This document shows positions 18,774-27,220 of a stretch of DNA of 64,000 nt, piece after piece. Position numbers and translations under genes: made by a program. Source of the stretch: Variovorax sp. Sphag1AA (GTDB lineage: Bacteria > Pseudomonadota > Gammaproteobacteria > Burkholderiales > Burkholderiaceae_C). The notes beneath the pieces are model-generated. The model was not told where the DNA came from. It was given only the letters and a program-made list of their open reading frames with translations, and did no database searches. The number at the start of each line of letters is the position of its first letter. The first letter of the stretch is position 1. Location of the stretch: positions 310,001-374,000 of the forward strand of contig NZ_JACHYC010000006.1 in assembly GCF_014192575.1 (NCBI RefSeq). Direction: 5' to 3'.

Positions 18774-19655
18774 ATGGCACAAACCGTATCCGGCCGTTTG
18801 AAGATCGGCCTTTCAGCCTGTTTCTCTCACGCGGACCCGGCACGCTCTCTGTTCACCAACAAGACGCTGCAGTACGTCGAGCAGTCGATCGCGCACTGGC
18901 TGATGTCTGCCGGTGCGATGGTGGTGATGGTCCCCTGCCCCACCGGCGAGACCGCGCGCGGCGACACCAAGCTGTCGCACTACGCGGAATGGCTCGACGG
19001 CGTGGTGATGCACGGCGGCGCCGATGTCTGGCCCGGCAGCTACGGCGAAGTGCCGCTCAAGGACGCATGGATCGGCGACCGCGTACGTGACCTCTACGAC
19101 CTCGCGCTGGTGGAGGCCTTCGAGCAGGTCGGCAAGCCGATCTTCGGCGTCTGTCGGGGCTTGCAGCTGATCAACGTGGCGTTCGGCGGCACGCTCTACC
19201 AGGACATCGAGGCCCAGCATCCCAACGCGCAGCGGCATCGAGACCCGGTCGCATACGACCAGAACTTCCACGATATCAAGGTCACGCCGGGCTCGCGGCT
19301 GTCGAAGCTCTACCCCGGCATGGAGACGGCGCGCGTCAACAGCATCCATCACCAGGGCGTGAAGGATCTCGCGCCGGGCTTCGAGGTCGATGCCTGGAGC
19401 ATTCCGGACCATGTCGCCGAAGCCATCCGGCGCAAGCCCGATCGGGGACGCAGCTACATCGCGGCCACGCAGTGGCACCCGGAATTCCACAAGTACGGCA
19501 GCACCGAAACGCTGGACGACACGGCCATCCTCGAGGACTTCCTGTGGGCATGCGCGACCGCCAAGGTCAGCTCGCACGGTCCGCTGCGCGCGGCGCCGGG
19601 ACGCATCCGCAACCGCGCGGCGCGCCTGTTGCGGCAGGCGCTGCTGATGCGCTGA
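18774..19655 (+). CDS. Gamma-glutamyl-gamma-aminobutyrate hydrolase-like (peptidase C26)
   Basis: Class I glutamine-amidotransferase-like hydrolase of 293 residues, related to PuuD, which releases GABA from gamma-glutamyl-GABA in putrescine breakdown. The nucleophile elbow 'GVCRGLQ' contains the catalytic Cys, and 'QWHPEF' supplies His and Glu. 'HGGADVWP' and 'NSIHHQGVK' are also family features. A basic tail of ~25 residues follows the core. The ATG at 18774 is chosen over the long upstream frame because it gives the family N-terminus ('KIGLSACFSHADPARSLF'). No puu genes are adjacent, so the true substrate is uncertain. Confidence 0.82.
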   Translation: MAQTVSGRLKIGLSACFSHADPARSLFTNKTLQYVEQSIAHWLMSAGAMVVMVPCPTGETARGDTKLSHYAEWLDGVVMHGGADVWPGSYGEVPLKDAWIGDRVRDLYDLALVEAFEQVGKPIFGVCRGLQLINVAFGGTLYQDIEAQHPNAQRHRDPVAYDQNFHDIKVTPGSRLSKLYPGMETARVNSIHHQGVKDLAPGFEVDAWSIPDHVAEAIRRKPDRGRSYIAATQWHPEFHKYGSTETLDDTAILEDFLWACATAKVSSHGPLRAAPGRIRNRAARLLRQALLMR

Positions 19656-19664
19656 GTGCTTCGC

Positions 19665-19829
19665 TCAGCGGCTCTGGTTGCGAGAGCCGCTGACGCCCGC
19701 GTCGATGTCGCCGAAGATGGTGATGCCGCTGCCGCCCGAGGACGCGCCCCCGCTGCTCGAGCCTTTCGACGCGCAGCCCGCGAACAGGCACATGCAGAGC
19801 ATGAGCAATGCGGTGACAGAGGGCTTCAT
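19665..19829 (-). CDS. Small lipoprotein, 54 aa
   Basis: A predicted outer- or inner-membrane lipoprotein. The N-terminal signal 'MKPSVTALLMLCMCLFAGC' ends in a lipobox (LFAGC, Cys19). The mature part is short, rich in Ser and Gly, then 'ITIFGDIDAGVSGSR'. AAAGGAG precedes the ATG at 19829. It lies 17 bases downstream of topB on the same strand. No known family; the tail 'FGDIDAGVS' recurs in small lipoproteins of Burkholderiales (recollection). Confidence 0.75.
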   Translation of the reverse strand: MKPSVTALLMLCMCLFAGCASKGSSSGGASSGGSGITIFGDIDAGVSGSRNQSR

Positions 19830-19846
19830 TCGAACAACTCCTTTGA

Positions 19847-22762
19847 TCAGCTCAGGTGCTTGCCGACGATGCCGGCCAGCTCGAACATCGTGACCTGGTC
19901 CTTGCCGAAGACCGGCTTCAGCTTTGCATCCGCGTTGATGGCGCGCTTGTTGGCCGCATCCTGAAGGCCATTGGCCTTGATGTAGTCCCACAGCTTCTTG
20001 ATGACTTCGGTGCGCGGCACGGGCTCCGTGCCGATCACCGCGGCGAGTGCGTCGCTGGGCGTGAGCCCCGCGGCAGGCTTGCGCGGCGCCTTGGGCGTCG
20101 CGGCTTTCTTCGCCGCGGCCTTCTTGGCGGGCGCCGCCTTCTTCGCCGCAGCCGGCGCGGCCTTGGTGAAGGTCTTGCGCGGGGGGAACTTGCTTTCCCT
20201 CGGCTCGAACTCGAAGGTCACCTTGCCTTCGTCCTTGTTCCAGGCCAGGAAGGCCTTGAACGCGCGCCGCGTGCGCATCGAGACGAACTTCTCGAGCAGG
20301 TCGGTCTTGCCCGTGCTGAGCAGCTTCTCGACCTGTGCGCGATCCACCGGCTGCTGCAGGATGATCTTGCCGGTCTTGAAGTCGCAGCTCGGCGTCGGCT
20401 GCTCGTTCGTCGGCACGGACTTTTCGCAGACGTAGTTGCTGCCGTATTCGAAGACACGTGCGCCGCACTTCGGGCACGGTCCGAGCGACTCCTGGCCCGC
20501 GAAGTCCACGATCTCGCCGGTCTCGGCGTTCTTGTCGTCGCCGAAGTCGAACTCGAGCTTCCAGTTCTTCGCCTCGTCGTCGTAGCGCAGCACGATCTCC
20601 GAGGTGAACGGCCAGCCCGCCTTGGAGCGGAAGCCCTCCAGCGGACCGATGCGCTTGTCGCGCAGCAACTGCTCTGCTTCCTCGAACTCGAAGGTGCGTC
20701 CCGCCGGGGACTTGCCGAACGAGAAGCCGCAGGGCTCCTGCCCGGGCTTGCCGGTGCACGAATAGCGGCGGTAGTTTTCCTTGACCACGCCGCCGCAGTT
20801 CGGGCAAGGGGTCTGCAGCGTCACGTAGTCGCCGGGCACGGTGTCGCGGTCGTACTCCTTGGCCTTCTTGACGATGTGCTCCGTCATCTCCGCGATTTCG
20901 GTCATGAAGGCTTCGCGGCTGAGCTTGCCGTGCTCCATCTGCGCGAGCTTGTATTCCCACTCACCGGTGAGCTCGGCCTTGGACAGCTCCTCCACGCCGA
21001 GGCCACGCAGCAGCGTCATGAGCTGGAAGGCCTTCGCCGTCGGGATCAGCTCGCGGCCTTCGCGATGGATGTACTTCTCGGTCAGCAGGCCTTCGATGAT
21101 GGCCGCGCGCGTGGCTGGCGTGCCGAGGCCCTTCTCATGCATGGCGGCGCGCAATTCGTCGTCGTCGATGGTCTTGCCCGCGCCTTCCATCGCGCCAAGC
21201 AGCGTGGCTTCGGAATAGCGCGCTGGCGGACGGGTCTTCAGGCCCTTGATCTCTGCAGATTGGACCTTGACCTGTTCGCCAGGCTTTACTGGCACCAGGC
21301 GCTTGCCGTCCTTTTCGTCTTCCTTCTCTTCGTCCTGGGCTTCCTTGCCGTAGATCGCCAGCCAGCCCGGCTTGACCAGCACCTTGCCGTCAGAGCGGAA
21401 CGGATACTTCTTGCCCGCATGCTCGACGGTGCTGATGCGCGTGGTCACTTGGTACTCCGCGCTCGGGAAGAAGACCGACAGGAAGCGCCGCACCACGAAG
21501 TCGTACAGCTTCTGCTCCGCGTCGGAAAGGCCGCTCGGTGCTTGCAGCGTCGGGATGATCGCAAAGTGATCGCTGACCTTGGCGTTGTCGAAGACGCGCT
21601 TCGTTGGCTTCACGTAGTTGCCGTCGATCGCCTGCTGCGCGAACGGCGCGAGATGCCGCATACCGCTGTTGGCGAGCATGCCCATCGTCTGCTTGACCAC
21701 CGGCAGGTAGTCCTCAGGCAGCGCGCGCGAATCGGTACGCGGATAGGTCAGCGCCTTGTGGCGCTCGTAGAGGCTCTGTGCGAGCGCCAGCGTGGTCTTC
21801 GCGCTGAAGCCGAAGCGGCTGTTGGCCTCGCGTTGCAGCGAAGTGAGGTCGAACAGCAGCGGCGATGCCTGCGTGGTGGGCTTGCTCTCTTCGGTGACGC
21901 TGGCGACCTTGCCGCGCGCGGCTTCTGCGACCTCGAGCGCCTCGCGCTCGCTCCAGACGCGATCGGCGCGTTGTTCGGGATCAGGCACGCCGTCCGGTCC
22001 GGGCGGCGGCTTCTTCCATTCGGGGTTGAACCACTTGCCGGGATACTCGCCGGCCTCGGCGAGGAAGGTGCCGTGCACTTCCCAGTAGTCGCGACTCACG
22101 AACTTGCGGATCTTCTCTTCGCGCTCGACGACCACTGAGAGCGTGGGCGTCTGCACGCGGCCCACGGTCGTGAGAAAGAACCCGCCGTCGCGCGAGTTGA
22201 AAGCCGTCATCGCGCGCGTGCCGTTGATGCCGACCAGCCAGTCGGCCTCCGACCGCGAACGCGCCGCGTCGGCGAGGCCCCTCATCTGCTGGTCGCTGCG
22301 CAGCTGGTCGAAGCCATCGCGAATCGCCTGGGGCGTCATCGACTGCAACCACAACCGCTTGACCGGCTTGCCCAGCTGCGACTTGCCACCGGCGTACTGC
22401 TCGATAAGCCGGAAGATCAGTTCCCCTTCGCGGCCCGCGTCGCAGGCGTTCACGAGTTCGGTCACGTCCTTGCGCTTGGCCTGCCTGACCACCGCGGCCA
22501 GGCGCGTCTTGGTCTTGTCGACCGGCTTCAGGTCGAAGCGCGGCGGAATCACCGGCAGGTTCGCGAAGCTCCACTTGCCGCGCTTCACGTCGAACTCTTC
22601 CGGCGCCTGGATTTCCACCAAGTGGCCCACGGCGCTCGTGACAACGTACTTCTCGTTCTCGAAATGCTCTTCGTGCTTGTCGAACTTGCCAGCCACGGGC
22701 GTGAGTGCCCGGACGATGTCCTGGGCCACCGATGGCTTCTCTGCAATCACCAAAGTCTTCAT
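19847..22762 (-). CDS. topB: DNA topoisomerase III with C-terminal SWIB domain
   Basis: Type IA topoisomerase of 971 residues. It begins with the Toprim domain ('KTLVIAEKPSVAQDI', 'NACDAGREGELIFR'), and the active-site tyrosine lies in 'LTYPRTDSR' near residue 340. After the core come zinc-binding modules ('CPNCGGVV...CGFSFGK' and 'CPKCGARV...C...C'), a repeat of the C-terminal topoisomerase domain, a lysine/alanine/proline-rich linker reminiscent of histone H1 (20080-20165), and a C-terminal SWIB/MDM2-type domain (residues ~895-971). Escherichia coli TopB has about 650 residues and lacks the SWIB part. The enzyme decatenates and relaxes DNA. AAGGATG lies upstream of the ATG. It is divergent from the SET gene. 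Confidence 0.94.
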   Translation of the reverse strand: MKTLVIAEKPSVAQDIVRALTPVAGKFDKHEEHFENEKYVVTSAVGHLVEIQAPEEFDVKRGKWSFANLPVIPPRFDLKPVDKTKTRLAAVVRQAKRKDVTELVNACDAGREGELIFRLIEQYAGGKSQLGKPVKRLWLQSMTPQAIRDGFDQLRSDQQMRGLADAARSRSEADWLVGINGTRAMTAFNSRDGGFFLTTVGRVQTPTLSVVVEREEKIRKFVSRDYWEVHGTFLAEAGEYPGKWFNPEWKKPPPGPDGVPDPEQRADRVWSEREALEVAEAARGKVASVTEESKPTTQASPLLFDLTSLQREANSRFGFSAKTTLALAQSLYERHKALTYPRTDSRALPEDYLPVVKQTMGMLANSGMRHLAPFAQQAIDGNYVKPTKRVFDNAKVSDHFAIIPTLQAPSGLSDAEQKLYDFVVRRFLSVFFPSAEYQVTTRISTVEHAGKKYPFRSDGKVLVKPGWLAIYGKEAQDEEKEDEKDGKRLVPVKPGEQVKVQSAEIKGLKTRPPARYSEATLLGAMEGAGKTIDDDELRAAMHEKGLGTPATRAAIIEGLLTEKYIHREGRELIPTAKAFQLMTLLRGLGVEELSKAELTGEWEYKLAQMEHGKLSREAFMTEIAEMTEHIVKKAKEYDRDTVPGDYVTLQTPCPNCGGVVKENYRRYSCTGKPGQEPCGFSFGKSPAGRTFEFEEAEQLLRDKRIGPLEGFRSKAGWPFTSEIVLRYDDEAKNWKLEFDFGDDKNAETGEIVDFAGQESLGPCPKCGARVFEYGSNYVCEKSVPTNEQPTPSCDFKTGKIILQQPVDRAQVEKLLSTGKTDLLEKFVSMRTRRAFKAFLAWNKDEGKVTFEFEPRESKFPPRKTFTKAAPAAAKKAAPAKKAAAKKAATPKAPRKPAAGLTPSDALAAVIGTEPVPRTEVIKKLWDYIKANGLQDAANKRAINADAKLKPVFGKDQVTMFELAGIVGKHLS

Positions 22763-22793
22763 TGACTCGTCATCCTTACAATCTGGCGCTTCT

Positions 22794-22826
22794 CGCGTGC
22801 GCGCACGCACGCGCATGCGTACATAT
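22794..22826. other. 33-bp perfect alternating pyrimidine-purine tract (Z-DNA-prone)
   Basis: Every step from 22794 to 22826 alternates pyrimidine and purine, mostly CG and CA/TG steps, ending in ACATAT. It occupies much of the 85-base gap between topB and the divergent SET gene. Such tracts flip to left-handed DNA under negative supercoiling, so it could sense supercoiling at a topoisomerase promoter (inference). Confidence 0.6.
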
Positions 22827-22847
22827 TCAAACTATCAGACTTCGCCG

Positions 22848-23468
22848 ATGCCTTCCAAGTCCCTCGTTTCAAGTAGTGGCCGCCGCATCCAGACCCGGCG
22901 CTCCGACGTCCACGGTAACGGCGTTTTCGCCGTGCAGGATATCGCGGAGGGCGAAACGCTCATTGAATACAAGGGTGAGGTCATCACCTGGAAAGAGGCT
23001 CTCCGACGCCATCCGCACGATCCGTCGCAGCCCAACCACACCTTCTACTTCCATATCGATGACGAGCGTGTGATCGATGGCGGCGTAAAGGGCAATGCGG
23101 CGCGCTGGATCAACCATTCCTGCGATCCGAGCTGCGAAGCCGACGAGCAGGACGGGCGCGTCTTCATCAAGGCCCTGCGCAATATCGCGGCCGGCGAAGA
23201 GCTCAGCTACGACTACGGCCTGATCATCGACGAGCCGTACACGAAGAAGCTCAAGTCCGAATTCCCCTGCTGGTGCGGTTCAAAGAACTGTCGCGGCACT
23301 TTGCTTGCACCCAAGTCCGACGACGAAAAGAAAGGCAAGGGCAAGAAGAAAAAGGAAGCCAAGAGCGCCGGCAAGGGCAAGAAGGACGCGGGCGAAGTCC
23401 GCAAGGAACCCAAGAAGAAAAAGAACAAGGACAAGAACGCCAAGTCCTTGAAGTCCGACAAGCGTTGA
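22848..23468 (+). CDS. SET-domain protein lysine methyltransferase-like, lysine-rich tail
   Basis: A 206-residue protein. Residues ~12-130 form a SET domain: 'GNGVFAVQDIAEGETLIEYKGE', 'NHSCDPSC' (89-96) for S-adenosylmethionine binding, and 'GEELSYDYG' (117-124) with the catalytic tyrosines. Cysteines C141, C143 and C148 with C92/C96 resemble the post-SET zinc site. Residues 155-206 are almost wholly charged, about 40% lysine. The expected activity is methylation of protein lysines; a DNA-binding or ribosomal protein is a likely target, and the tail could bind DNA or be self-modified (inference). The ATG at 22848 begins a short conserved leader; an open frame continues upstream into topB but is antisense. 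birA follows after 2 bases. Confidence 0.87.
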   Translation: MPSKSLVSSSGRRIQTRRSDVHGNGVFAVQDIAEGETLIEYKGEVITWKEALRRHPHDPSQPNHTFYFHIDDERVIDGGVKGNAARWINHSCDPSCEADEQDGRVFIKALRNIAAGEELSYDYGLIIDEPYTKKLKSEFPCWCGSKNCRGTLLAPKSDDEKKGKGKKKKEAKSAGKGKKDAGEVRKEPKKKKNKDKNAKSLKSDKR

Positions 23469-23470
23469 GC

Positions 23471-24268
23471 ATGTCCGCGCCCTGGTTCGAAGACGAGATC
23501 GCGGGTGCCCTGGCGCAAAAGCTGCCGGGCGTCGGCGTCGAGGTCGTTGCCGAGATCGATTCGACAAGCAGCGAACTCATGCGGCGGGCCCGCGACGGCA
23601 GCCGCGCACCGGTGCTGCTCGTGGCCGAGCGCCAGACGGCCGGTCGCGGCCGACTGGGGCGGGCCTGGCAGAGCGCGCAGGATGCACGCCAACCCGCATC
23701 GCTGACCTTCTCCCTCGGCCTCCCGCTCGCACCGCGCGATTGGTCCGGACTCTCGCTCGCAGTCGGCGTGAGCGTGGCGGAAAGCCTCGATCCTTCCAGT
23801 TCGGCGGGGCTGGGGCTCAAGTGGCCGAACGACCTCTGGGTCGGCGATCGAAAGCTCGGTGGCATCCTGATCGAGACCGCCCTCCTCCAGCCCGACGCGG
23901 CGGAGCGCTATCTCGTGATCGGCATCGGCATCAACATCGGCCCGCGTGAAGCCACGGGGCTCAGCACCGAACCGGCGTGGCTGCAGCAGTGGCGCCCACA
24001 TGCGACACCGGGAGAGGTGCTTCGCGAGATCGCTGTCCCTCTGGTGGAGAACGTGCAGCTCTTCGATGAGCGCGGCTTCGTTCCCTTTGCACCGCGTTTC
24101 GCCGCGCGAGATGTGCTGCGCGGGCGCGATGTGCGGCTCAGCGACGGCACCGAAGGCCGCTGCGAAGGCGTGGGCTGGGGCGGCGAACTGCTCGTGCAGA
24201 CGGCCAACGGCATGAAGACGATCACCAGCGCCGAAGTCAGCGTGCGCCCTGCCCCTTCGACGCGATGA
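23471..24268 (+). CDS. birA: Biotin--[acetyl-CoA-carboxylase] ligase
   Basis: Enzyme of 265 residues that activates biotin with ATP and attaches it to the biotin carboxyl carrier protein. Diagnostic motifs are 'TAGRGRLGRAW' (the adenylate-binding GRGRxGR loop) and 'LKWPNDLWV', with 'RKLGGILIE' and 'IGIGINIG' after. The C-terminal domain ends 'GVGWGGELLVQTANGMKTI'. The N-terminal DNA-binding domain of E. coli BirA is absent, so it is a stand-alone ligase rather than a repressor. It begins 2 bases after the SET stop and its stop overlaps the next start (ATGA). Confidence 0.94.
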   Translation: MSAPWFEDEIAGALAQKLPGVGVEVVAEIDSTSSELMRRARDGSRAPVLLVAERQTAGRGRLGRAWQSAQDARQPASLTFSLGLPLAPRDWSGLSLAVGVSVAESLDPSSSAGLGLKWPNDLWVGDRKLGGILIETALLQPDAAERYLVIGIGINIGPREATGLSTEPAWLQQWRPHATPGEVLREIAVPLVENVQLFDERGFVPFAPRFAARDVLRGRDVRLSDGTEGRCEGVGWGGELLVQTANGMKTITSAEVSVRPAPSTR

Positions 24269-24453
24269 TGTTGCGGCTGCTGGTCGTGCTTCTGATCGTC
24301 GCGAACGTCGGCTACTACGCCTGGTCGCAAGGTGCACTCGCGTTGTTCGGCACGCAGCCCGCGCGCTTCAGCGAGCGCGAGCCGCAGCGTCTCCAGCAGC
24401 AGGTGCGACCGCAGATGCTGGAGATCCGCAAGGTCGACCCCGGCAAGGTCTAG
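24265..24453 (+). CDS. Small membrane protein, likely truncated SPOR-protein N-terminus
   Basis: A 62-residue protein with one N-terminal transmembrane helix ('MLRLLVVLLIVANVGYYAWSQG'), then a short hydrophilic tail containing 'EPQRLQQQVRPQ'. This start is very like the N-terminus of the SPOR-domain proteins that follow birA-coaX in other Burkholderiales, but the SPOR domain itself and coaX are missing. Either the gene is a natural short form or a deletion remnant. It overlaps birA by 4 bases, so it is probably translated with it. Confidence 0.6.
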   Translation: MMLRLLVVLLIVANVGYYAWSQGALALFGTQPARFSEREPQRLQQQVRPQMLEIRKVDPGKV

Positions 24454-24459
24454 TGCCGC

Positions 24460-25923
24460 TCAGTGCGGCCTGGCGGCGCGGCGTTCGCCCTCGTTGCCAT
24501 CGAAGCGCAGGCTGACGAGCGTGCCGGGCGGATGCTGGCCTGGATGGGCGTCCTCCAGCTGGACCGTCGCGAAATGCTGGCGCGCGATTTCCCGCACGAT
24601 CGGCAGACCCAACCCCGATCCATCGGCTTCGTTTCCCAGCACTCGATAGAACGGCTCGAACACGAGTTCGCGTTCGGCCTCGGCGATGCCGGGGCCGTTG
24701 TCCTCGACCTGCAGCATCACGATGCGGCCGAAGGGGTCGGCCAGCACCCGCGCGGTAATGACGCCCGGCCGCTCCGGTGTCGAGGGCGTGTAGTTGATCG
24801 CGTTGTCGACGAGGTTGCGCACCAGCTCCTTGAGCAGCGTCGGGTTGCCGTCGATCGCCACGCCGGGCGCGCCGGGCTGGGCGCCCTCGTAGCCGAGGTC
24901 GATGCGCTTGTCGATCGCGCGCGGCACGGCTTCGCGCACCACCTCGATCGTGAGCCGCGCGATGTCGCAGGATTGCCGGCCGATGTTGCCGCCGTTGCCT
25001 TCCGCGCGAGCGAGTGAAAGGAGCTGATTGACCGTGTGCGTCGCGCGCACGCTGGCGCGCCCGATCTGCTTGAGGGATTTCTTGAGTTCTTCTGCGTTCG
25101 CGCCTTCGCGCTGCGCGAGGTCGGCCTGCATGCGCAAGCCCGCCAACGGCGTCTTCAGCTGATGCGCCGCATCCGCGAGAAAGCGCTTCTGTGTGCCGAT
25201 CGAATCGTTCAGCTTGCGAAGCAGGTCGTTGACCGAGAGCACCAGCGGCACGACTTCGAGGGGGACCGAGGATTCGTCGAGCGGGCTCAGATCGCCGGGT
25301 CGACGCTCGCGGATGCGTGCCTCCACCACCGACAGCGGCTTGATGCCGCGTACCAGCGCTAGCCAGATCAGGAGCACCGCCAGCGGCAGGATCGCGAACT
25401 GCGGCAGCAGCACGCCCTTGATGATTTCCGTGGCCAGAACGGATTGCTTCTCGCGCGTCTCGGCCACCTGCAGCAGCGCCAGCGGCGACTCGGGATTCGT
25501 GCCGGCAATCCACAGCGACGCGATACGCACCTGCTGCCCCTGGATCAAGCCGTTGCGCAGGTAGACCACGCCGGGCATCGGCGGCTCGTCGGAGCTTGGC
25601 GGAGGAACCTCGGGCTCGCCGCTGAGGAGACCACCATGCTCGTCAAGCAGCTGGTAGTACACGCGATCCGCCTCGTCACCGCCGAGGATCTCGCGCGCTG
25701 GCTGCGGCAGCACGAACTGGATGCGGCCGTGGTCGACGTCGACCAGTCGCGCGAGGGTCTGGATATTGGATTCGAGGGCTCGGTCAAAAGGCGCGTTGGC
25801 AATGCCCTGCGCCACGAGCCAGGTCACGCCGATGCTCACCGGCACCAGCAGCAACAGCGGCGTGAGCATCCAGTCGAGGATCTCGCCGAACAGGGAGCGC
25901 TGGGCGCGCTGAAAAAGTTTCAC
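24460..25923 (-). CDS. Two-component sensor histidine kinase (TctE/QseC type)
   Basis: Membrane sensor kinase of 487 residues. Transmembrane helices near residues 17-37 and 180-200 flank a ~140-residue periplasmic sensor region. A HAMP-like linker follows, then the phosphoacceptor domain with the H-box His in 'DAAHQLKTPLAGLRMQ', and the ATPase domain with N-box 'LVRNLVDNAINYTP', 'VEDNGPGIA' and 'GSGLGLPIV'. The start codon appears to be GTG at 25923. It lies 30 bases downstream of its response regulator gene. The signal is unknown; no tricarboxylate transport genes are nearby, so the TctE label is by similarity only. Confidence 0.9.
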   Translation of the reverse strand: MKLFQRAQRSLFGEILDWMLTPLLLLVPVSIGVTWLVAQGIANAPFDRALESNIQTLARLVDVDHGRIQFVLPQPAREILGGDEADRVYYQLLDEHGGLLSGEPEVPPPSSDEPPMPGVVYLRNGLIQGQQVRIASLWIAGTNPESPLALLQVAETREKQSVLATEIIKGVLLPQFAILPLAVLLIWLALVRGIKPLSVVEARIRERRPGDLSPLDESSVPLEVVPLVLSVNDLLRKLNDSIGTQKRFLADAAHQLKTPLAGLRMQADLAQREGANAEELKKSLKQIGRASVRATHTVNQLLSLARAEGNGGNIGRQSCDIARLTIEVVREAVPRAIDKRIDLGYEGAQPGAPGVAIDGNPTLLKELVRNLVDNAINYTPSTPERPGVITARVLADPFGRIVMLQVEDNGPGIAEAERELVFEPFYRVLGNEADGSGLGLPIVREIARQHFATVQLEDAHPGQHPPGTLVSLRFDGNEGERRAARPH

Positions 25924-25953
25924 CGAGCAGTCACCCAGCCGGCGAGCGGCTCG

Positions 25954-26628
25954 TCAGGAAGGAATCTTTTCAAGGCAATAGCCGAGGCCGCGCACGGTCG
26001 CGATGCGTACCGGACCCTTCTCGATCTTCTTGCGCAGGCGATGGATGTAGACCTCGATCGCGTTCAGGCTGACCTCTTCGCCCCATTCGCACAGGCGCTC
26101 GACGAGCTGGTCCTTGCTCACGAGGCGGCCCGCACGCTGCAGCAGGACTTCGAGCAAACCGAGTTCGCGCGCGGACAGCTCGATCATCTTGCCGTCGATG
26201 GTCGCCACGCGGCCGGCCTGGTCGTAGACGAGCGGCCCATGCTTGATGGCATTGCTGGTGCCGCCCATGCCGCGGCGGGTAAGCGCACGCACGCGCGCTT
26301 CGAGTTCCTGCAGCGAGAAGGGCTTGGCCATGTAGTCGTCGGCGCCGTGGTCGAGACCTTTGACGCGCTCCTCCACACTGTCGGCGGCGGTGAGCACGAG
26401 CACCGGCAGTTGCGATCCGCGCGCACGCAGGCGCTTGAGGATCTCGAGGCCGTGCATGTTGGGCAGACCCAGGTCGAGGATCAGCAGGTCGAACTCGCTG
26501 TTGGTCATCAAGGCCGCATCGGCCTGCGAACCCGTAGCCACATGATCGACTGCCGAACCGGAGGTGCGCAGGCTGCGCAGCAGGGCGTCGGCCAGAACCT
26601 GATCGTCTTCCGCAATGAGTATTCGCAT
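25954..26628 (-). CDS. OmpR/PhoB-family response regulator
   Basis: DNA-binding response regulator of 224 residues. The receiver domain has the acidic pair 'AEDD', the phospho-acceptor Asp in 'LLILDLGLPNMHG', the conserved Thr in 'LVLTAAD' and Lys in 'YMAKPF'. The C-terminal winged helix ends 'NAIEVYIHRLRKKI...TVRGLGYCLE'. It is first in an operon with the histidine kinase. The ATG at 26628 is used because receiver domains begin at this residue; an earlier GTG at 26655 is in frame. Targets cannot be inferred. Confidence 0.93.
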   Translation of the reverse strand: MRILIAEDDQVLADALLRSLRTSGSAVDHVATGSQADAALMTNSEFDLLILDLGLPNMHGLEILKRLRARGSQLPVLVLTAADSVEERVKGLDHGADDYMAKPFSLQELEARVRALTRRGMGGTSNAIKHGPLVYDQAGRVATIDGKMIELSARELGLLEVLLQRAGRLVSKDQLVERLCEWGEEVSLNAIEVYIHRLRKKIEKGPVRIATVRGLGYCLEKIPS

Positions 26629-26680
26629 CTTGAGTTCACCCCCAGCCTCGCCCACTTCGTGTGGCTCTGCCTTTCAAATT

Positions 26681-27166
26681 CTAGGCGGCTGCGTAGGCTT
26701 CCAGGCCGATGGTTACTACGGTAGCGATCTCGTCGCCTACGCTCGCGCGGAACTCGGCTTCGGCCTGCGCGACGGCGTTGCGGAAGGCTTCGAGCCATGC
26801 GAGGCCGTCGGCGGTGAACATCACGCGGCGGGCGCGTGCATCGAGTGGATCGGGGCCGCGCGTGACGAGGCCCCACGCCTCGCATTGATCGACCAGCGTG
26901 CCCATCGCCTGCTTGGTCATGCCGGCGCGTTCGGCCAGTTCGGTGAGGCGCGAGCCGTCGCGCGACAGGTGCCGGGTGATGTGGATGTGCGCCGCGGTGA
27001 CTTGTGCGCGTGCCGCGAGGTTTGAGAGCGCCAGCGGCACTTCCGCATCGTGCGCCATCAGGCTGAGTACGCGCTCATCGAAGCGGCGCATTGCGTGACC
27101 GAGCAGGCGGCCCAGGTGGGTTTGTCGCCATGCGTCGTGGTCGATGGAAGAAGGCAGATCGGTCAT
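26681..27166 (-). CDS. MarR-family transcriptional regulator
   Basis: A 161-residue winged-helix regulator. The DNA-binding region includes 'LTELAERAGMTKQAMGTLVDQCEAWGLVTRGPDPLDARARRV', in which the wing carries the basic residues typical of MarR proteins. It shares a 147-base intergenic region with divergent recA but probably controls its own promoter or a distant target. The ATG at 27166 is chosen; an upstream in-frame start at 27196 would place the start within the promoter region. No cotranscribed transporter or enzyme gene is seen; the response regulator gene follows 52 bases downstream on the same strand. Confidence 0.88.
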   Translation of the reverse strand: MTDLPSSIDHDAWRQTHLGRLLGHAMRRFDERVLSLMAHDAEVPLALSNLAARAQVTAAHIHITRHLSRDGSRLTELAERAGMTKQAMGTLVDQCEAWGLVTRGPDPLDARARRVMFTADGLAWLEAFRNAVAQAEAEFRASVGDEIATVVTIGLEAYAAA

Positions 27167-27220
27167 GGCGAGTCGATAGTAAATCAAACTGACCAAATAT
27201 AATGGGCCAACGCCAATCCA

